Shown here piece after piece: positions 49,502 to 61,680 of a stretch of 64,000 bases of DNA (its first letter is position 1; every line of letters begins with the position of its first letter). The notes beneath the pieces were generated by a model, which saw only the letters and a list, made by a program, of their open reading frames with translations, made no database searches and was not told where the DNA came from. This DNA is from Aquificaceae bacterium (GTDB lineage Bacteria > Aquificota > Aquificia > Aquificales > Aquificaceae), in the NCBI GenBank assembly GCA_027079305.1, contig JALWVU010000045.1, positions 1-64,000 on the forward strand, given 5' to 3'. The translations under genes were made by a program, and so were the position numbers.

Positions 49502-50358
49502 CAGTAGATCCTCTTGTAAATAACTCTGTTCTTGCTCCTATCGTAAACGATCTCGAGGGTGGTCTCAACGTCCCCGCTCTTGATAGTTGCCTTTATGCGG
49601 AAGGTGGTGCTCTTGACGTCTATCAGGTTCCTTATTCTGTGGAGTATGTCAAAGGTGAAGCCCTCCACGAGAACGAGATCCTCCACTCTTTTGAAGGGCT
49701 TGGAACTTCTGTATTCGATTATCCTGTCCGCCAGAGGTCCGTCTATCTTCGGATCGAGGGCCATGAGAACGTACTTGGGAGCGGTGTTCACATTTATCTT
49801 TCCGGAGGAGTAGGTGGTGACGAGACTCAGAAGTCCCGGGTAGCTCACATCCCCTTCCTCCCTGCCGTAAAGATCCTCATCGCTCATGCCCAGATACATA
49901 AGCTCGTAAGGGCTGTCCATAGGGGCCCCCTTTATGGGGAATTCGCTCCGGAAGTTGGGAGGCTCCCTGCCTATCCACGCCAGTAGCCTGTCAGAATATC
50001 CCGGACTTATCTTAAGAAGACCTAAGAGCCTTTCGAACACCTCCCTCTGGACCTTTCCCTTACCTACGGTGTTCAGGTTGAAGAACCTGTCCTCGTCAAG
50101 GATCACCACCTCGAGGCTTCCTCTATCGGTCTCCACCACGAAGGGGAGCGCCCAGCGGTCTTGGAGCGTATCCACCGAGGAGTCCTCCCTCCTGAGGGCA
50201 TCGAGGGCGTAGGGAAGGACAGAGGTAAGGACGTGGTAGGCCTGCTGTTTCATGTAAACCTCTCTCACAAACCTCTCCGCATAGGATACCGACTGGAGAG
50301 AGCTAAGAACGAGTCCCCCGAGGGTGAGGAAAAAGGCGAGAACCAAAAGGACTATCAC
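49501..50358 (-). CDS. gspK: Type II secretion minor pseudopilin GspK
   Basis: 285 aa, GTG start. N-terminal hydrophobic helix (residues 2-24), then the GspK globular domain: DEDRFFNLNTVGKG, LLAWIGRE, PYELMYL, LLSLVTTYSSGKINVNTAPKYVLMAL (signature), and helix-hairpin-like YRSSKPFKRVEDLVLVEGF. A stop codon lies directly before the start, so the usual basic leader and prepilin-peptidase site are absent; the protein begins where the mature pseudopilin would. Upstream is the RibD-C gene (5 bp). Confidence 0.88.
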   Translation of the reverse strand: MIVLLVLAFFLTLGGLVLSSLQSVSYAERFVREVYMKQQAYHVLTSVLPYALDALRREDSSVDTLQDRWALPFVVETDRGSLEVVILDEDRFFNLNTVGKGKVQREVFERLLGLLKISPGYSDRLLAWIGREPPNFRSEFPIKGAPMDSPYELMYLGMSDEDLYGREEGDVSYPGLLSLVTTYSSGKINVNTAPKYVLMALDPKIDGPLADRIIEYRSSKPFKRVEDLVLVEGFTFDILHRIRNLIDVKSTTFRIKATIKSGDVETTLEIVYDRSKNRVIYKRIY

Positions 50359-50363
50359 CTACG

Positions 50364-51031
50364 CTACCTTGCCACCTCCCACTCGGTTATGAGCTGGTTT
50401 CCTCTCCTGAAGTGGGATCTGAGCCTGAGGTGAAGTATGTCCTTTAGCTTCTTAAAGCCCTCTCCCCCGACCAGGGTAGGAACGTTCTCCCCTCCCACTA
50501 TAACGGGAAGGTGTATGAGCCTTATCTCGTCCACCATCCTCCTCCTTACGAACTCCCAGTTTATGGACGCTCCCCCCTCCACCATGAGGGTCTTTATGCC
50601 CATCTCGTATAGCTTGGGCAGGAGGATGTCGAAGTCCACCAGTTCATCGCCGGCCACTATCACCTCCGCTCCTCTCTCCCTTATCTTTTCTATCCTCTCC
50701 TTAGGGGCACGCTCGGTGGTGGCGATTATGGTGGGTGCCTCCTCCGTGTTCAGGACGTTGGCGTCTATGGGAACGTTGGCGGTTGAGCAGGGTATAACCC
50801 TTGTGGGGTTCTTCCCCTTAACGTATCTGACCGTGAGGCTTGGGTTGTCGGTTCTCACCGTTTCGCACCCTACCATTATCCCGTCCACTTTGGCCCTTAT
50901 CTCGTGTAGATACCTGTAAGCCTCCTCGTCCATCAGGCTCATGAGCTCTTTGGAAGAGGCACCTCTGTAGAGGGTAAGTTTCCCGTCTATACTCACCTCC
51001 GATACTATGATCACGTAGGGTCTACTGACCA

Positions 51032-51035
<4 letters not shown>
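50364..51035 (-). CDS. Stand-alone RibD-C-type pyrimidine reductase
   Basis: 223 aa. Resembles 2,5-diamino-6-ribosylamino-4(3H)-pyrimidinone 5'-phosphate reductase of riboflavin synthesis: SEVSIDGKLTLYRGASSKELM, HEIRAKVDGIMVGCETVRTDNPSLTVR, GIKTLMVEGGASINWEFV (NADPH site) and DEIRLIHLPVIVGGENVPTLVGGEGF. No deaminase domain is attached, as in archaeal enzymes. Overlaps the phosphatidyltransferase gene by 4 bp. Confidence 0.9.
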
Positions 51036-53769
<2,734 letters not shown>

Positions 53770-53773
<4 letters not shown>

Positions 53774-54885
53774 TCATAATTTACTTCCCTGACGAGAAGA
53801 GGCACCGCCCCTTTATACTCCTTGTGTATGCTCATAAGGAGCCCCACCATCACGCTGAAGGTTATCATGGAGCTCCCGCCGAAGCTGACGAAGGGAAGTG
53901 GGATACCTACCACCGGGAAAAGCCCGAGGGTCATCAGTATGTTCACCGAATACTGAAAGAGGAGAAGGGAGAAAACGCCGACCACGAACATAACCTCAGA
54001 GGAGGTCAGAACGAACCTCAGGTAGCTGAGTATCCTCAGGAGAAATAGGAATACAAGTGTTGTGAGAGTAAGTGTTCCCAGAAAACCAAGCTCCTCCCCT
54101 ATCACCGAAAAGATGAAGTCCGTCCGAGCCTCTGGCAGGAAGAGGAGCTGGGACTGGGTCCCTTTGGCTATTCCCTTGCCCGTGATACCGCCCGAACCTA
54201 TGGCTATAACGGACTGAATGAGCTGATAACCGCTTCCGAGATAATCGCTGTGTGGATCTATGACCGCGAGGATCCTCCTTTTCTGGTAATCCTTCAGGAG
54301 GTTCCAGATTAGAGGTGAGGAGATAAGACCTATAAACAGAAAGAGAAGCACGTATCGAAATCTGATACCCTTTGCAAGGATCATCATCCCGAGGGGAACA
54401 AAGTAGGTGGCCGCGGTTCCGAGATCAGGCTGTTTGAGTGTGACTATGGCGGGGATCGAGAAGGCGAGAACCAGAAGGAGAACCTTTCTGTCCCTCAGAC
54501 TCTTTATATGGGGCAACAGATAGGCTGAGAGAAGGATTAGAGCGAGCTTCATGAATTCGGAGGGCTGAACGTTTATGAAACCCAGGCTGAGCCACCTCCT
54601 GGCCCCGTAAACTTCCTTTCCGGTAACGAGAACGAGAACGAGCAGGAAGAGGACAAATAGGTATATATAAAGGGACATGTCGAGAAAGTTCCTGAACCTC
54701 TCCCTTGAAACGAGCAGGATTATCAGCCAGCTCAGGGCTATGTAGATTATGTGCTTCTTGAAGAAAATCAAGCTCCCCTCACCGACCGAGGAGCTGTAAA
54801 CACCTATGAGACCAAAGACCTGAATCAGGAAGAGCAGAGTTAGAAGAAGCCAGTCTAAGCTCCTAAGCTCCCCCAGAAATCGCAT
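53770..54885 (-). CDS. rodA: Peptidoglycan polymerase RodA
   Basis: 371 aa, about ten helices. SEDS-family glycosyltransferase for side-wall growth. RodA traits: LDWLLLTLLFLIQVFGLIGVYSSS, GARRWLSLGFINVQPSEFMKLALIL, LKQPDLGTAATYF, DPHSDYLGSGYQLIQSVIAIGSGGITGKGIAKGTQSQLLFLPEARTDFIFSVIGEELGF, and GIPLPFVSFGGSSM. Its ATG lies 23 bp inside the TtuB-like gene. No mreB or pbp2 nearby. Confidence 0.93.
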
Positions 54886-55063
54886 TTATAACCCTAATAT
54901 TATCACCCTCCTCCACGTAATCCTCCTCCGATATAACCTCCCCGTTCTTTACAACGAGAGAGGAGAGGGGCGAAAGCCCCAGCCTCTTTAAGAGCTCCTT
55001 GGCTTTAAGTTTCTTTTCTGGTATCTCTATCTCCTTGCCTCTGTAGAGAACTTTCAGGGGCAT
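54863..55063 (-). CDS. TtuB/ThiS-like ubiquitin-fold sulfur carrier
   Basis: 66 aa. Beta-grasp pattern with KVLYRGKEIEIPEKKLKAKELLKRLGL, VVKNGEVISEEDYVEEGDNIRVI and C-terminal AISGGA. The NAISGG ending is like Thermus TtuB, which is adenylated at its terminal Gly to carry sulfur for TtuA; ThiS and MoaD are alternatives. Here one Ala follows the Gly-Gly, so it would need trimming or act differently. Overlaps rodA by 23 bp and the SCP2-like gene by 10 bp. Confidence 0.82.
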   Translation of the reverse strand: MPLKVLYRGKEIEIPEKKLKAKELLKRLGLSPLSSLVVKNGEVISEEDYVEEGDNIRVINAISGGA

Positions 55064-55539
55064 CTCGATGTATCAGATTCTACCGCATCTATCGCGTCGA
55101 GGAAGGCCTCAAAGGGTCCCATGTTCCTCATGGCTACCATCTTTGGCCCCTTGAACTTCAGCCTTCCGAAAAACATGGCTCTCATGGGGCCATATTCCTT
55201 CCTGCCCATCTCCATCCATCTCTTGGTGTCCGCATACATCAGGAAATCGTTTTCAGTCCTCTCGTCCTTCTTCCATCCTCCGTATACGCACATGGCCTTT
55301 CCGTTCTCGGTCTTTATAGTTAGCTGGATCATCTTGTCCTTCCCGCAGTCCTTCCTGTAGAGGAAGAGTTTCCTCACGGGAACCTCGTTCCAGGAACTGT
55401 TCTGACCTAGGCCGTCCACCAGGGTGGGCGTGTTGTTCCACACTTCACAGAAAGCCTTGGCCCATTCAGCGTCCATAAATACGGGCTGGGAAAAACCTAT
55501 ACCTCCCGCGACGAGGGTAGCCAGAACCAGCTTCTTCAT
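55054..55539 (-). CDS. Exported SCP2-like (sterol carrier fold) protein
   Basis: 161 aa. Signal peptide (about residues 1-17). The mature part resembles the SCP2/YhbT lipid-binding fold: FLMYADTKRWMEMGRKEYGPMRAMFFGRLKFKGPKMVAMRNMGPFEAFLDAI, where the W-x-E and G-K-L-K-F-x-G pattern are typical. Three cysteines. Ligand unknown. First gene of the nine-gene leftward run ending at gspF. Confidence 0.7.
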   Translation of the reverse strand: MKKLVLATLVAGGIGFSQPVFMDAEWAKAFCEVWNNTPTLVDGLGQNSSWNEVPVRKLFLYRKDCGKDKMIQLTIKTENGKAMCVYGGWKKDERTENDFLMYADTKRWMEMGRKEYGPMRAMFFGRLKFKGPKMVAMRNMGPFEAFLDAIDAVESDTSRCP

Positions 55540-55651
55540 CTTTCCACCTCCCTGTATTCCTTAGAGCTGGAATACTATTTAATCCTTTAGCTTCGGGCTT
55601 TTGAATAAGACTTTTTAATGTCCCAAAAAGCTATAAAAATATGCTAATAAA

Positions 55652-57319
55652 CTAATCCTCGTCGAGGATAGCCCCCCCGTCCAAGGAGTAGTAAGGAACC
55701 TCGAATGAGGAGTAGTAGTAGGGTGTGTAGGCGACAAACTCACCCGCACAGGTGTCCACTCCCTTGAAGGAGACCCTAATACCCAAACTCTTCCTGAGCT
55801 CCCTTATCTCCTTCTCGTTCACACCCCTTATCTGGGCTATCTCCCTGTCCGAGTATCCAAGTTCCTTCGCCCTTCTCAGTGTTTCCTCGTCAAGCCTACT
55901 TTTTATCTCCTCCTCAAAGCTCACTATCTCCTCTATGTTGTAGAGGAACCACCTGTCTATCTTTGTCAGTTCGTAAATCTCGTCTACCGAATAGCCTCTC
56001 CTGAATGCCTCCGCTATATACCAGAGTCTATCCTCGTTGGGTGTCCTGAGACCTCTGATTAGATCTCCCTCCTGAACTTCTACCTTGGGGAAGGCAAGGC
56101 CGAACCTGTCGAGCTCTAAACTCCTTATGGCCTTCAGAAGTGCTTCCTTGAAGGTCCTTCCTATAGCCATTACCTCACCTACAGATTTCATCATGGTGGT
56201 GAGGGTTGCGTCCGCTCCGGGAAACTTCTTGAAGTCGAACCTGGGAATCTTGACCACCACGTAGTCTATGGAAGGCTCGAAGGAGGCGGGTGTGAACCTG
56301 GTTATGTCGTTCTTCAGCTCGTCGAGGGTGTATCCGATCGCCAGTTTGGCTGCAACCTTAGCTATGGGAAATCCGGTAGCCTTTGAAGCCAGAGCGGAAG
56401 ACCTGGAGACCCTCGGATTCATCTCTATTACGTAAAAATCTCCGTTCTCAGGGCTGACCGCAAACTGGATGTTGGATCCCCCTGTGTCCACCCCTATCTC
56501 CCTTATGACCGCTATCGCAGCGTCCCTCAGGATCTGATACTCCTTGTCGGTCAGAGTCTGGGCGGGAGCGACGGTGATCGAGTCCCCCGTGTGGATACCC
56601 ATGGGATCGAAGTTCTCTATGGAGCAGACTATTATCACGTTGTCCTTCTTGTCCCTTATCACCTCGAACTCAAATTCCTTCCATCCTATGAGGGACTTGT
56701 CCAGAAGGACCTGGTGTATGGGCGAGGTCTTGAGTGCTACAGAGAGTTTTTCCTTGAACTCCTCCACGTTGTAAGCTATAGAGCCTCCCGTTCCCCCCAG
56801 TGTGAAGGCGGGCCTCAGGATCACGGGAAAGCCTATCTTCTTTATAGCCTCCAAACCTTCCTCCTCTGAGGAAACGACCGCACTTTCAGGAACCTTGAGG
56901 CCTATGTTCTCCATAGCCTTCCGGAAGAGATCCCTGTCCTCCCCCTTCTTTATGGCCTCGTAGTTGGCACCTATCATCTCCACGCTGTATCTATCCAGCA
57001 CACCTTCTTCGTATAGTTGAACCGCAAGATTCAGGGCTGTCTGCCCCCCGAGGGTAGGAAGCAGAGCGTCGGGCCTCTCCCTCCTTATTATCTCTTCAAG
57101 GAACTCGATGGTAAGAGGCTCTATATAAGTTCTGTCCGCTATTTCAGGGTCCGTCATTATTGTGGCGGGGTTGGAGTTCACGAGGACTATCTCGTATCCC
57201 TCCTGTTTTAGGGCTTTGCAGGCCTGGGTTCCCGAGTAATCGAACTCCGCCGCCTGACCGATCACTATGGGGCCGGATCCTATAATGAGGATCTTCCTTA
57301 TGTCTTCTCGCTTGGGCAT
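55652..57319 (-). CDS. carB1: Carbamoyl-phosphate synthase large subunit, N-terminal half
   Basis: 555 aa. First ATP-grasp unit and oligomerisation domain of CarB. Starts [28 protein letters not shown], then [40 protein letters not shown], the carboxyphosphate-site [27 protein letters not shown] and [18 protein letters not shown]. It ends with TPYYYSSFE, a segment normally in the linker before the second half, so the break falls at the usual domain junction. carB2 is at 3708-5312. A TATAAT box lies 11 bases before the ATG. Confidence 0.97.
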   Translation of the reverse strand: MPKREDIRKILIIGSGPIVIGQAAEFDYSGTQACKALKQEGYEIVLVNSNPATIMTDPEIADRTYIEPLTIEFLEEIIRRERPDALLPTLGGQTALNLAVQLYEEGVLDRYSVEMIGANYEAIKKGEDRDLFRKAMENIGLKVPESAVVSSEEEGLEAIKKIGFPVILRPAFTLGGTGGSIAYNVEEFKEKLSVALKTSPIHQVLLDKSLIGWKEFEFEVIRDKKDNVIIVCSIENFDPMGIHTGDSITVAPAQTLTDKEYQILRDAAIAVIREIGVDTGGSNIQFAVSPENGDFYVIEMNPRVSRSSALASKATGFPIAKVAAKLAIGYTLDELKNDITRFTPASFEPSIDYVVVKIPRFDFKKFPGADATLTTMMKSVGEVMAIGRTFKEALLKAIRSLELDRFGLAFPKVEVQEGDLIRGLRTPNEDRLWYIAEAFRRGYSVDEIYELTKIDRWFLYNIEEIVSFEEEIKSRLDEETLRRAKELGYSDREIAQIRGVNEKEIRELRKSLGIRVSFKGVDTCAGEFVAYTPYYYSSFEVPYYSLDGGAILDED

Positions 57320-57369
57320 TAAAAAATGATATTATAGTAAACGATGATTAAACAAAGGAGGGAACGGAT

Positions 57370-57630
57370 ATGAAAAGACTCGCTTCCTTTGTATCCCTGA
57401 TAGGTCTTACCGCGGTAGCGGTTTTCTCCCTGTCCTGCGCGAGCAAGTCCGAGGTAGAGGCCCTCAGGAAGGAGATCGAGAACCTGAAGAAGGACACTCA
57501 GGAGGTCAGGAAGGAAACGGAAGAGGTTAAAAAGGAAGCCCAGGAGATAAAGAAGATGGCGGAGGAGATAAGCAAGAAGATAGACGAGCACGTGAACGAC
57601 ACCACCCTGCATCCCGGTCTTAAGCAGTAG
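57370..57630 (+). CDS. Small coiled-coil lipoprotein
   Basis: 86 aa. Lipoprotein signal (AVAVFSLSC, canonical lipobox SLSC). Then a continuous coiled coil (EVEALRKEIENLKKDTQEVRKETEEVKKEAQEIKKMAEEISKKIDE, written here from visible heptads) and a short tail. Shape resembles Lpp-type outer-membrane lipoproteins without a C-terminal Lys-Tyr-Arg-Lys. Strong Shine-Dalgarno GGAGGGAACGG shared with the next gene. Confidence 0.75.
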   Translation: MKRLASFVSLIGLTAVAVFSLSCASKSEVEALRKEIENLKKDTQEVRKETEEVKKEAQEIKKMAEEISKKIDEHVNDTTLHPGLKQ

Positions 57631-57645
57631 AGAGGAGGGAACGGT

Positions 57646-58212
57646 ATGAGAAGAGAGTTAATCGCTCTCCTTCCGGTGGTAGGTCTTTCAGCCGCGTTTG
57701 TGGCTAACCAGTCCTGCGCCACCAAGTCCGCCCTCGAAGAGGTAGAGAAGGGTCTTCAGGAGCCTAAAGAGAACATAGTTAAAGCTAAGGAGAACCTGAA
57801 AGAGAGCAAAGGTCTTCTTGCGGACGCCAAAAAACTGCTCGAGTCCGCCAAAAACAAGCTCGAAAGCCACGAGGCGGATAAAAAGGCTCACACACCGCCT
57901 CCACCACCTCCACCTCCGCAAGAGGAGACCGCCAAAGAGGAGCCGGAGTTCGGGCAGGTTAAGGTGGGTTGGTGTGATACCCTGTGGGACCTTTCCGCGA
58001 GGATATACGGCAACTCCCTCTACTGGCCTTCCATATACAACCTTAACAGGGACAAGATAGGAGAGGACCCATGGATACTCTCTCAGGGTCTCGTGCTAAA
58101 ATACAAGACCACTCTCACGGAAGAGGAGAAGAACCAGGCTGTAAAAGAAGCTCTGGAGTGGGAACTCAAATTTAAAAACAGGCCCAGATCTCCCAAATGT
58201 CCGCCTGTATGA
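57646..58212 (+). CDS. Coiled-coil lipoprotein-like protein with LysM domain
   Basis: 188 aa. N-terminal signal ending in Cys (FVANQSC, a poor lipobox), a coiled coil (residues about 27-75) with CATKSALEEVEKGL resembling the preceding gene's CASKSEVEALRKE, a Pro run (about 8-9 Pro), then a LysM fold: VGWCDTLWDLSARIYGNSLYWPSIYNLNRDKIG and LSQGLVLKYK. LysM binds peptidoglycan, so the protein may link outer membrane and wall. It appears to be a tandem relative of the preceding gene with an added domain. Stop abuts guaA. Confidence 0.75.
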   Translation: MRRELIALLPVVGLSAAFVANQSCATKSALEEVEKGLQEPKENIVKAKENLKESKGLLADAKKLLESAKNKLESHEADKKAHTPPPPPPPPQEETAKEEPEFGQVKVGWCDTLWDLSARIYGNSLYWPSIYNLNRDKIGEDPWILSQGLVLKYKTTLTEEEKNQAVKEALEWELKFKNRPRSPKCPPV

Positions 58213-59745
58213 TCATTCCCACTCTATGGTGGAGGGTGGTTTAGAAGATACGTCGTAGACCACTCTCCCCACCCCTCTCACCTCGTTTATTATCCTCCTC
58301 ATCACATGGTCCAGGAAGTCGTAGGGAAATCTGAACCAGTCCGCGGTCATCCCATCCGTGCTCTCAACAGCCCTGAGAGCTATCACCTTCTCGTAGGTCC
58401 TCACATCCCCCATAACGCCCACGGAGCGTATCGGGAGAAGAACCGCAAAGGCCTGCCAGACTCTATCGTAAAAGCCGTTCTTCTTCAGCTCCTCTATGAA
58501 TATTCTGTCCGCCTTTCTGAGGATATCGAGATCCTCCTTATTGACCTCCCCTATTATCCTTATGGCGAGTCCAGGGCCCGGGAAGGGGTGCCTGCCCAGA
58601 ATCTCCTTGGGAATTCCCAGTAGCTTACCTATCTCCCTCACCTCATCCTTGAAGAGCTCCCGGAAGGGTTCGAGGAGCTTCAGCTTCATCCTCTCGGGAA
58701 GGCCTCCTACATTGTGGTGGGTCTTGATCTTGGCGGACCCTTTTATCCCCGCGCTCTCGACCACGTCCGGATACAAGGTTCCCTGAAGGAGGAACTCCGC
58801 TCTCTCCACCTTCTTAGCCTCCTCTTCGAAGACCTCGACGAAGGTGTTTCCGATGATCTTTCTCTTCTCCTCTGGATCCTCCACACCCTTTAGCCTGCTC
58901 AGGAAAAGTTCGCTCGCATCCACTACTTTAAGTGGAAGTCCCAAACTTCTTAAGTTTCTTTCAACTTCCTCCCTTTCTCCGAGCCTGAGAAGACCGTGAT
59001 CTATGAAGAAGCAGTGGAGCTGATCTCCTATGGCCCTGTGAACGAGGACGCTGGCGACCGTCGAGTCCACACCACCTGAAAGAGCCGCTATCACTTTGGA
59101 GTTCCCTACCGTTCTTCTTATCTCCTCTATCTTCTCCTCGATGAAGTCCCCCATCTCCCAGTTTCTCTCCGCCCCGCAGATCCTGTATATGAAGTTGGCC
59201 AGAAGCTCCTTTCCGTATGAGGTGTGAACCACCTCCGGATGGAACTGGAAGCCGTATACAGTTCTTTCCTTATTCGCTATAACCGCGTGGGGAGAGTTGT
59301 CGGATACCGCAAGGGTTTCAAAACCTTCAGGAAGCTCAGAGACCTTATCCGCGTGGCTCATCCAAACATCGAACTCTTCCGGAATGCCCTCGAATATAGG
59401 ATCCTTCTTTATAACCCTCAGCCTTGCCCTTCCGTATTCTTGCTTCTCGGACTTTTCCACCCTGCCTCCCAGCTGGTGGGCTATCACCTGAAGGCCGTAG
59501 CATATCCCCAGTATGGGAACGCCCAGATCGTATATCTCCTCCGATGGCAGGGGAGCACCCTCCGCGTAAACGGAGGCTGGACCTCCGGAGAATATGAGTC
59601 CGTAAGGAGACCTGTCCTTTATCTCCTCCAAAGGTGTGTCCCAGTGGACTATCTCGCTGTATACTCCCAGTTCCCTGATCCTCCTCGCTATGAGCTGAAC
59701 ATACTGGGAGCCGAAGTTCACTACAAGGATGGGCCTTCTGTGCAT
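58213..59745 (-). CDS. guaA: GMP synthase (glutamine-hydrolysing)
   Basis: 510 aa. Amidotransferase domain with Cys in [29 protein letters not shown]-loop ATP pyrophosphatase with [14 protein letters not shown] near residue 228; dimer domain with [39 protein letters not shown] and the C-terminal [11 protein letters not shown]. Converts XMP to GMP. First in sequence behind rsmG (5-bp gap). Confidence 0.98.
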   Translation of the reverse strand: MHRRPILVVNFGSQYVQLIARRIRELGVYSEIVHWDTPLEEIKDRSPYGLIFSGGPASVYAEGAPLPSEEIYDLGVPILGICYGLQVIAHQLGGRVEKSEKQEYGRARLRVIKKDPIFEGIPEEFDVWMSHADKVSELPEGFETLAVSDNSPHAVIANKERTVYGFQFHPEVVHTSYGKELLANFIYRICGAERNWEMGDFIEEKIEEIRRTVGNSKVIAALSGGVDSTVASVLVHRAIGDQLHCFFIDHGLLRLGEREEVERNLRSLGLPLKVVDASELFLSRLKGVEDPEEKRKIIGNTFVEVFEEEAKKVERAEFLLQGTLYPDVVESAGIKGSAKIKTHHNVGGLPERMKLKLLEPFRELFKDEVREIGKLLGIPKEILGRHPFPGPGLAIRIIGEVNKEDLDILRKADRIFIEELKKNGFYDRVWQAFAVLLPIRSVGVMGDVRTYEKVIALRAVESTDGMTADWFRFPYDFLDHVMRRIINEVRGVGRVVYDVSSKPPSTIEWE

Positions 59746-59750
59746 GGATA

Positions 59751-60362
59751 TTATGATAGTCTCTTCCAGAGTATATAGGTTCTGGGAAGGCCCTTCAGAT
59801 TCACCTCGTAGGCTTCATACCCCAAACTCCTGATAGCCTCTTCATTTATCTCCTTGCCCTTCATGATGAACACCCACTCCTCCGCAAGGTTTTCCATAAG
59901 AGGAACTATCTCCTCGAACTTTCCAAGTGCCCTCGATACAGCTATATGAAACCTTCCCCCTACTCTCTCCGCCCTCCTGCATAGGACCTTCCAGTCCAGC
60001 TTCAGCTTCGCCTTCAGAAACTCGATGAAGCTACACTTCTTCCCCACAGACTCTATGAGGAAGAGGTTGAAGTCCCTCAGGTATATCTTCAGGGGAACTC
60101 CCGGAAAGCCCGCTCCGCTCCCCACGTCCGCAAGATCTTTCCCTCTCCACTCAACACCCAGATCCTCAAAACACCTTGCAAGGGACAGAGAATCCAGAAA
60201 GTGCCTGCGGACTATCTCCTCTTCTTTTTCTATCGAGGTAAGGTTATGGACCCTGTTCCACCTGATCAGCTCCTCAAGGTAGATAGCGAACCTTTGAAGA
60301 TCCTCCGCAGGTAGCCTGAAGCCCGCTTCTCCGAGAACCTTACCTATATCCTCAGGCCCCAC
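59751..60362 (-). CDS. rsmG: 16S rRNA m7G527 methyltransferase RsmG
   Basis: 203 aa. SAM methyltransferase with [43 protein letters not shown] (SAM motif near residue 78), [14 protein letters not shown] and [15 protein letters not shown]. The gene overlaps the end of pyrF by 11 bp and precedes guaA. Confidence 0.95.
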   Translation of the reverse strand: MGPEDIGKVLGEAGFRLPAEDLQRFAIYLEELIRWNRVHNLTSIEKEEEIVRRHFLDSLSLARCFEDLGVEWRGKDLADVGSGAGFPGVPLKIYLRDFNLFLIESVGKKCSFIEFLKAKLKLDWKVLCRRAERVGGRFHIAVSRALGKFEEIVPLMENLAEEWVFIMKGKEINEEAIRSLGYEAYEVNLKGLPRTYILWKRLS

Positions 60363-61023
60363 CCATCCTCTCCAGAACAGAGATAACTGCTCCCTTTGGA
60401 TCTTCGCTCCCGTATATGTCCCTTCCCATCACTACCATGTCCGAGCCTTCCCTGACCGCCTCCTCCGGGGTGGAAACCCTCTTCTGATCCCCGTGTTCCG
60501 AAGAGATTCTCACGCCCGGAGTTACCACAAAGAGGCCCGTCTCCTCCTTTATCCTTCTCGCCTCCCGAACGGAGCTCACCACACCGTAGAGACCGCACTC
60601 TTTTGCGGTTCTGGCAAGATAAAGGGAGAAGTCTTCAAGGTTTTTGAAGCCCGATCTCAGAAACTCCAGATACTCCTCCCCGTGGCTCGTGAGGATGGTA
60701 ACACCTATTAGCTTAGCATCACCGCAGGCGGAGACTGCCCACTCCATCATCTCCCTGCCCCCGAGAGTGTGAAGGGTAAGGTAGTCCACACCCAGCTTAT
60801 CCGCTTCTTCCACCGCCAGCCTTACCGTGTTGGGGATGTCGTGAAGTTTAAGGTCCAAAAAGACCTCCCGTCCCCTCTCCTTTATAAACTCCACCACCTC
60901 CCTTCCGCCCTCAAGGAAGAGCCTGGGGCCGACCTTGAATACAAGATCGAAAGCGGAAAGCTCCCTTACCAGCTGAAGGGCCCTCTCCTTTTCCACATCG
61001 AGGGCAACACAGAGCTTGGGCAT
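60352..61023 (-). CDS. pyrF: Orotidine 5'-phosphate decarboxylase
   Basis: 223 aa from the ATG at 61023 (an upstream TTG would add two residues). TIM barrel: LCVALDVEKERALQL, FKVGPRLFLEGG, the catalytic FLDLKLHDIPNTV, TLHTLGGREMM, VTPGVRISSEHGDQKRV and DMVVMGRDIYGSEDP. Last step of UMP synthesis. With carB1 and carB2 it is the only pyrimidine gene here. Confidence 0.96.
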   Translation of the reverse strand: MPKLCVALDVEKERALQLVRELSAFDLVFKVGPRLFLEGGREVVEFIKERGREVFLDLKLHDIPNTVRLAVEEADKLGVDYLTLHTLGGREMMEWAVSACGDAKLIGVTILTSHGEEYLEFLRSGFKNLEDFSLYLARTAKECGLYGVVSSVREARRIKEETGLFVVTPGVRISSEHGDQKRVSTPEEAVREGSDMVVMGRDIYGSEDPKGAVISVLERMGGA

Positions 61024-61032
61024 AGGCAAATA

Positions 61033-61680
61033 TTAAAGCATCAAAGGAAGAACCTTCAAAGGTTCATCCTTCATCCTATGAACAAGTTTCAGGAAGATAA
61101 GGGATGTTATGTAAGCATCATCTATGGCGGAGTGGAGGCCGGCCACAGGGATTTCGAGCTCCTCCGCAATGCCTCTTAGATCAGTTTCCTGCCCTCCCCT
61201 TTTCCTCCACAGCTGGAACACCTCGAGCCTGTAGTTTAGGAGCGGGATGCCGAAGAATCCGAGCGTGTATTTTTCTACCATCCTTCTGTCGAACTCCACG
61301 TTGAAACCCACCAGAACCGCCCCCTTAATATACTCCAAGAAACTCTCCATCACCCTTTCCGGCTCCTCACCTTTACTTTCAAGATCCTCCCAGGTTATAC
61401 CGTGGATCTCTACAGAGTTTCTGTCCAGACTGGAAGGCTTCACGAACCTGTGGAAGGCGGAAGCGAGTTCTATCCGTAGGTTTCTTATCTTCAGAGCACC
61501 TATAGATACAAGCTCCGCTCTTTTGGGATCGAGGCCCGTCGTCTCCGTATCGAACACCACGAAGGTGGCCTCACGGACAGGTGTGTTTAGATCCAGATCC
61601 CGGAAGAACTTCCCAAAGCTCTCCCGTGAGGAGAACCTCCTTACGAGAACTCTTTTTTTTATCTCGAGCAAAAGTCTCAT
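61033..61680 (-). CDS. DnaQ-like 3'-5' exonuclease (DEDDh)
   Basis: 215 aa. Exonuclease motifs: Exo I VFDTETTGLDPKRAELVSIGALKI, Exo II VGFNVEFDRRMVEKY, Exo III HSAIDDAYITSLIFLKL. A ~35-residue N-terminal segment precedes. Similar to PolC-epsilon-type exonucleases, and to the one commonly found beside DUF294/CBS proteins and acetate-type symporters. Its ATG overlaps the end of the DUF294 gene by 4 bp. Confidence 0.88.
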   Translation of the reverse strand: MRLLLEIKKRVLVRRFSSRESFGKFFRDLDLNTPVREATFVVFDTETTGLDPKRAELVSIGALKIRNLRIELASAFHRFVKPSSLDRNSVEIHGITWEDLESKGEEPERVMESFLEYIKGAVLVGFNVEFDRRMVEKYTLGFFGIPLLNYRLEVFQLWRKRGGQETDLRGIAEELEIPVAGLHSAIDDAYITSLIFLKLVHRMKDEPLKVLPLML

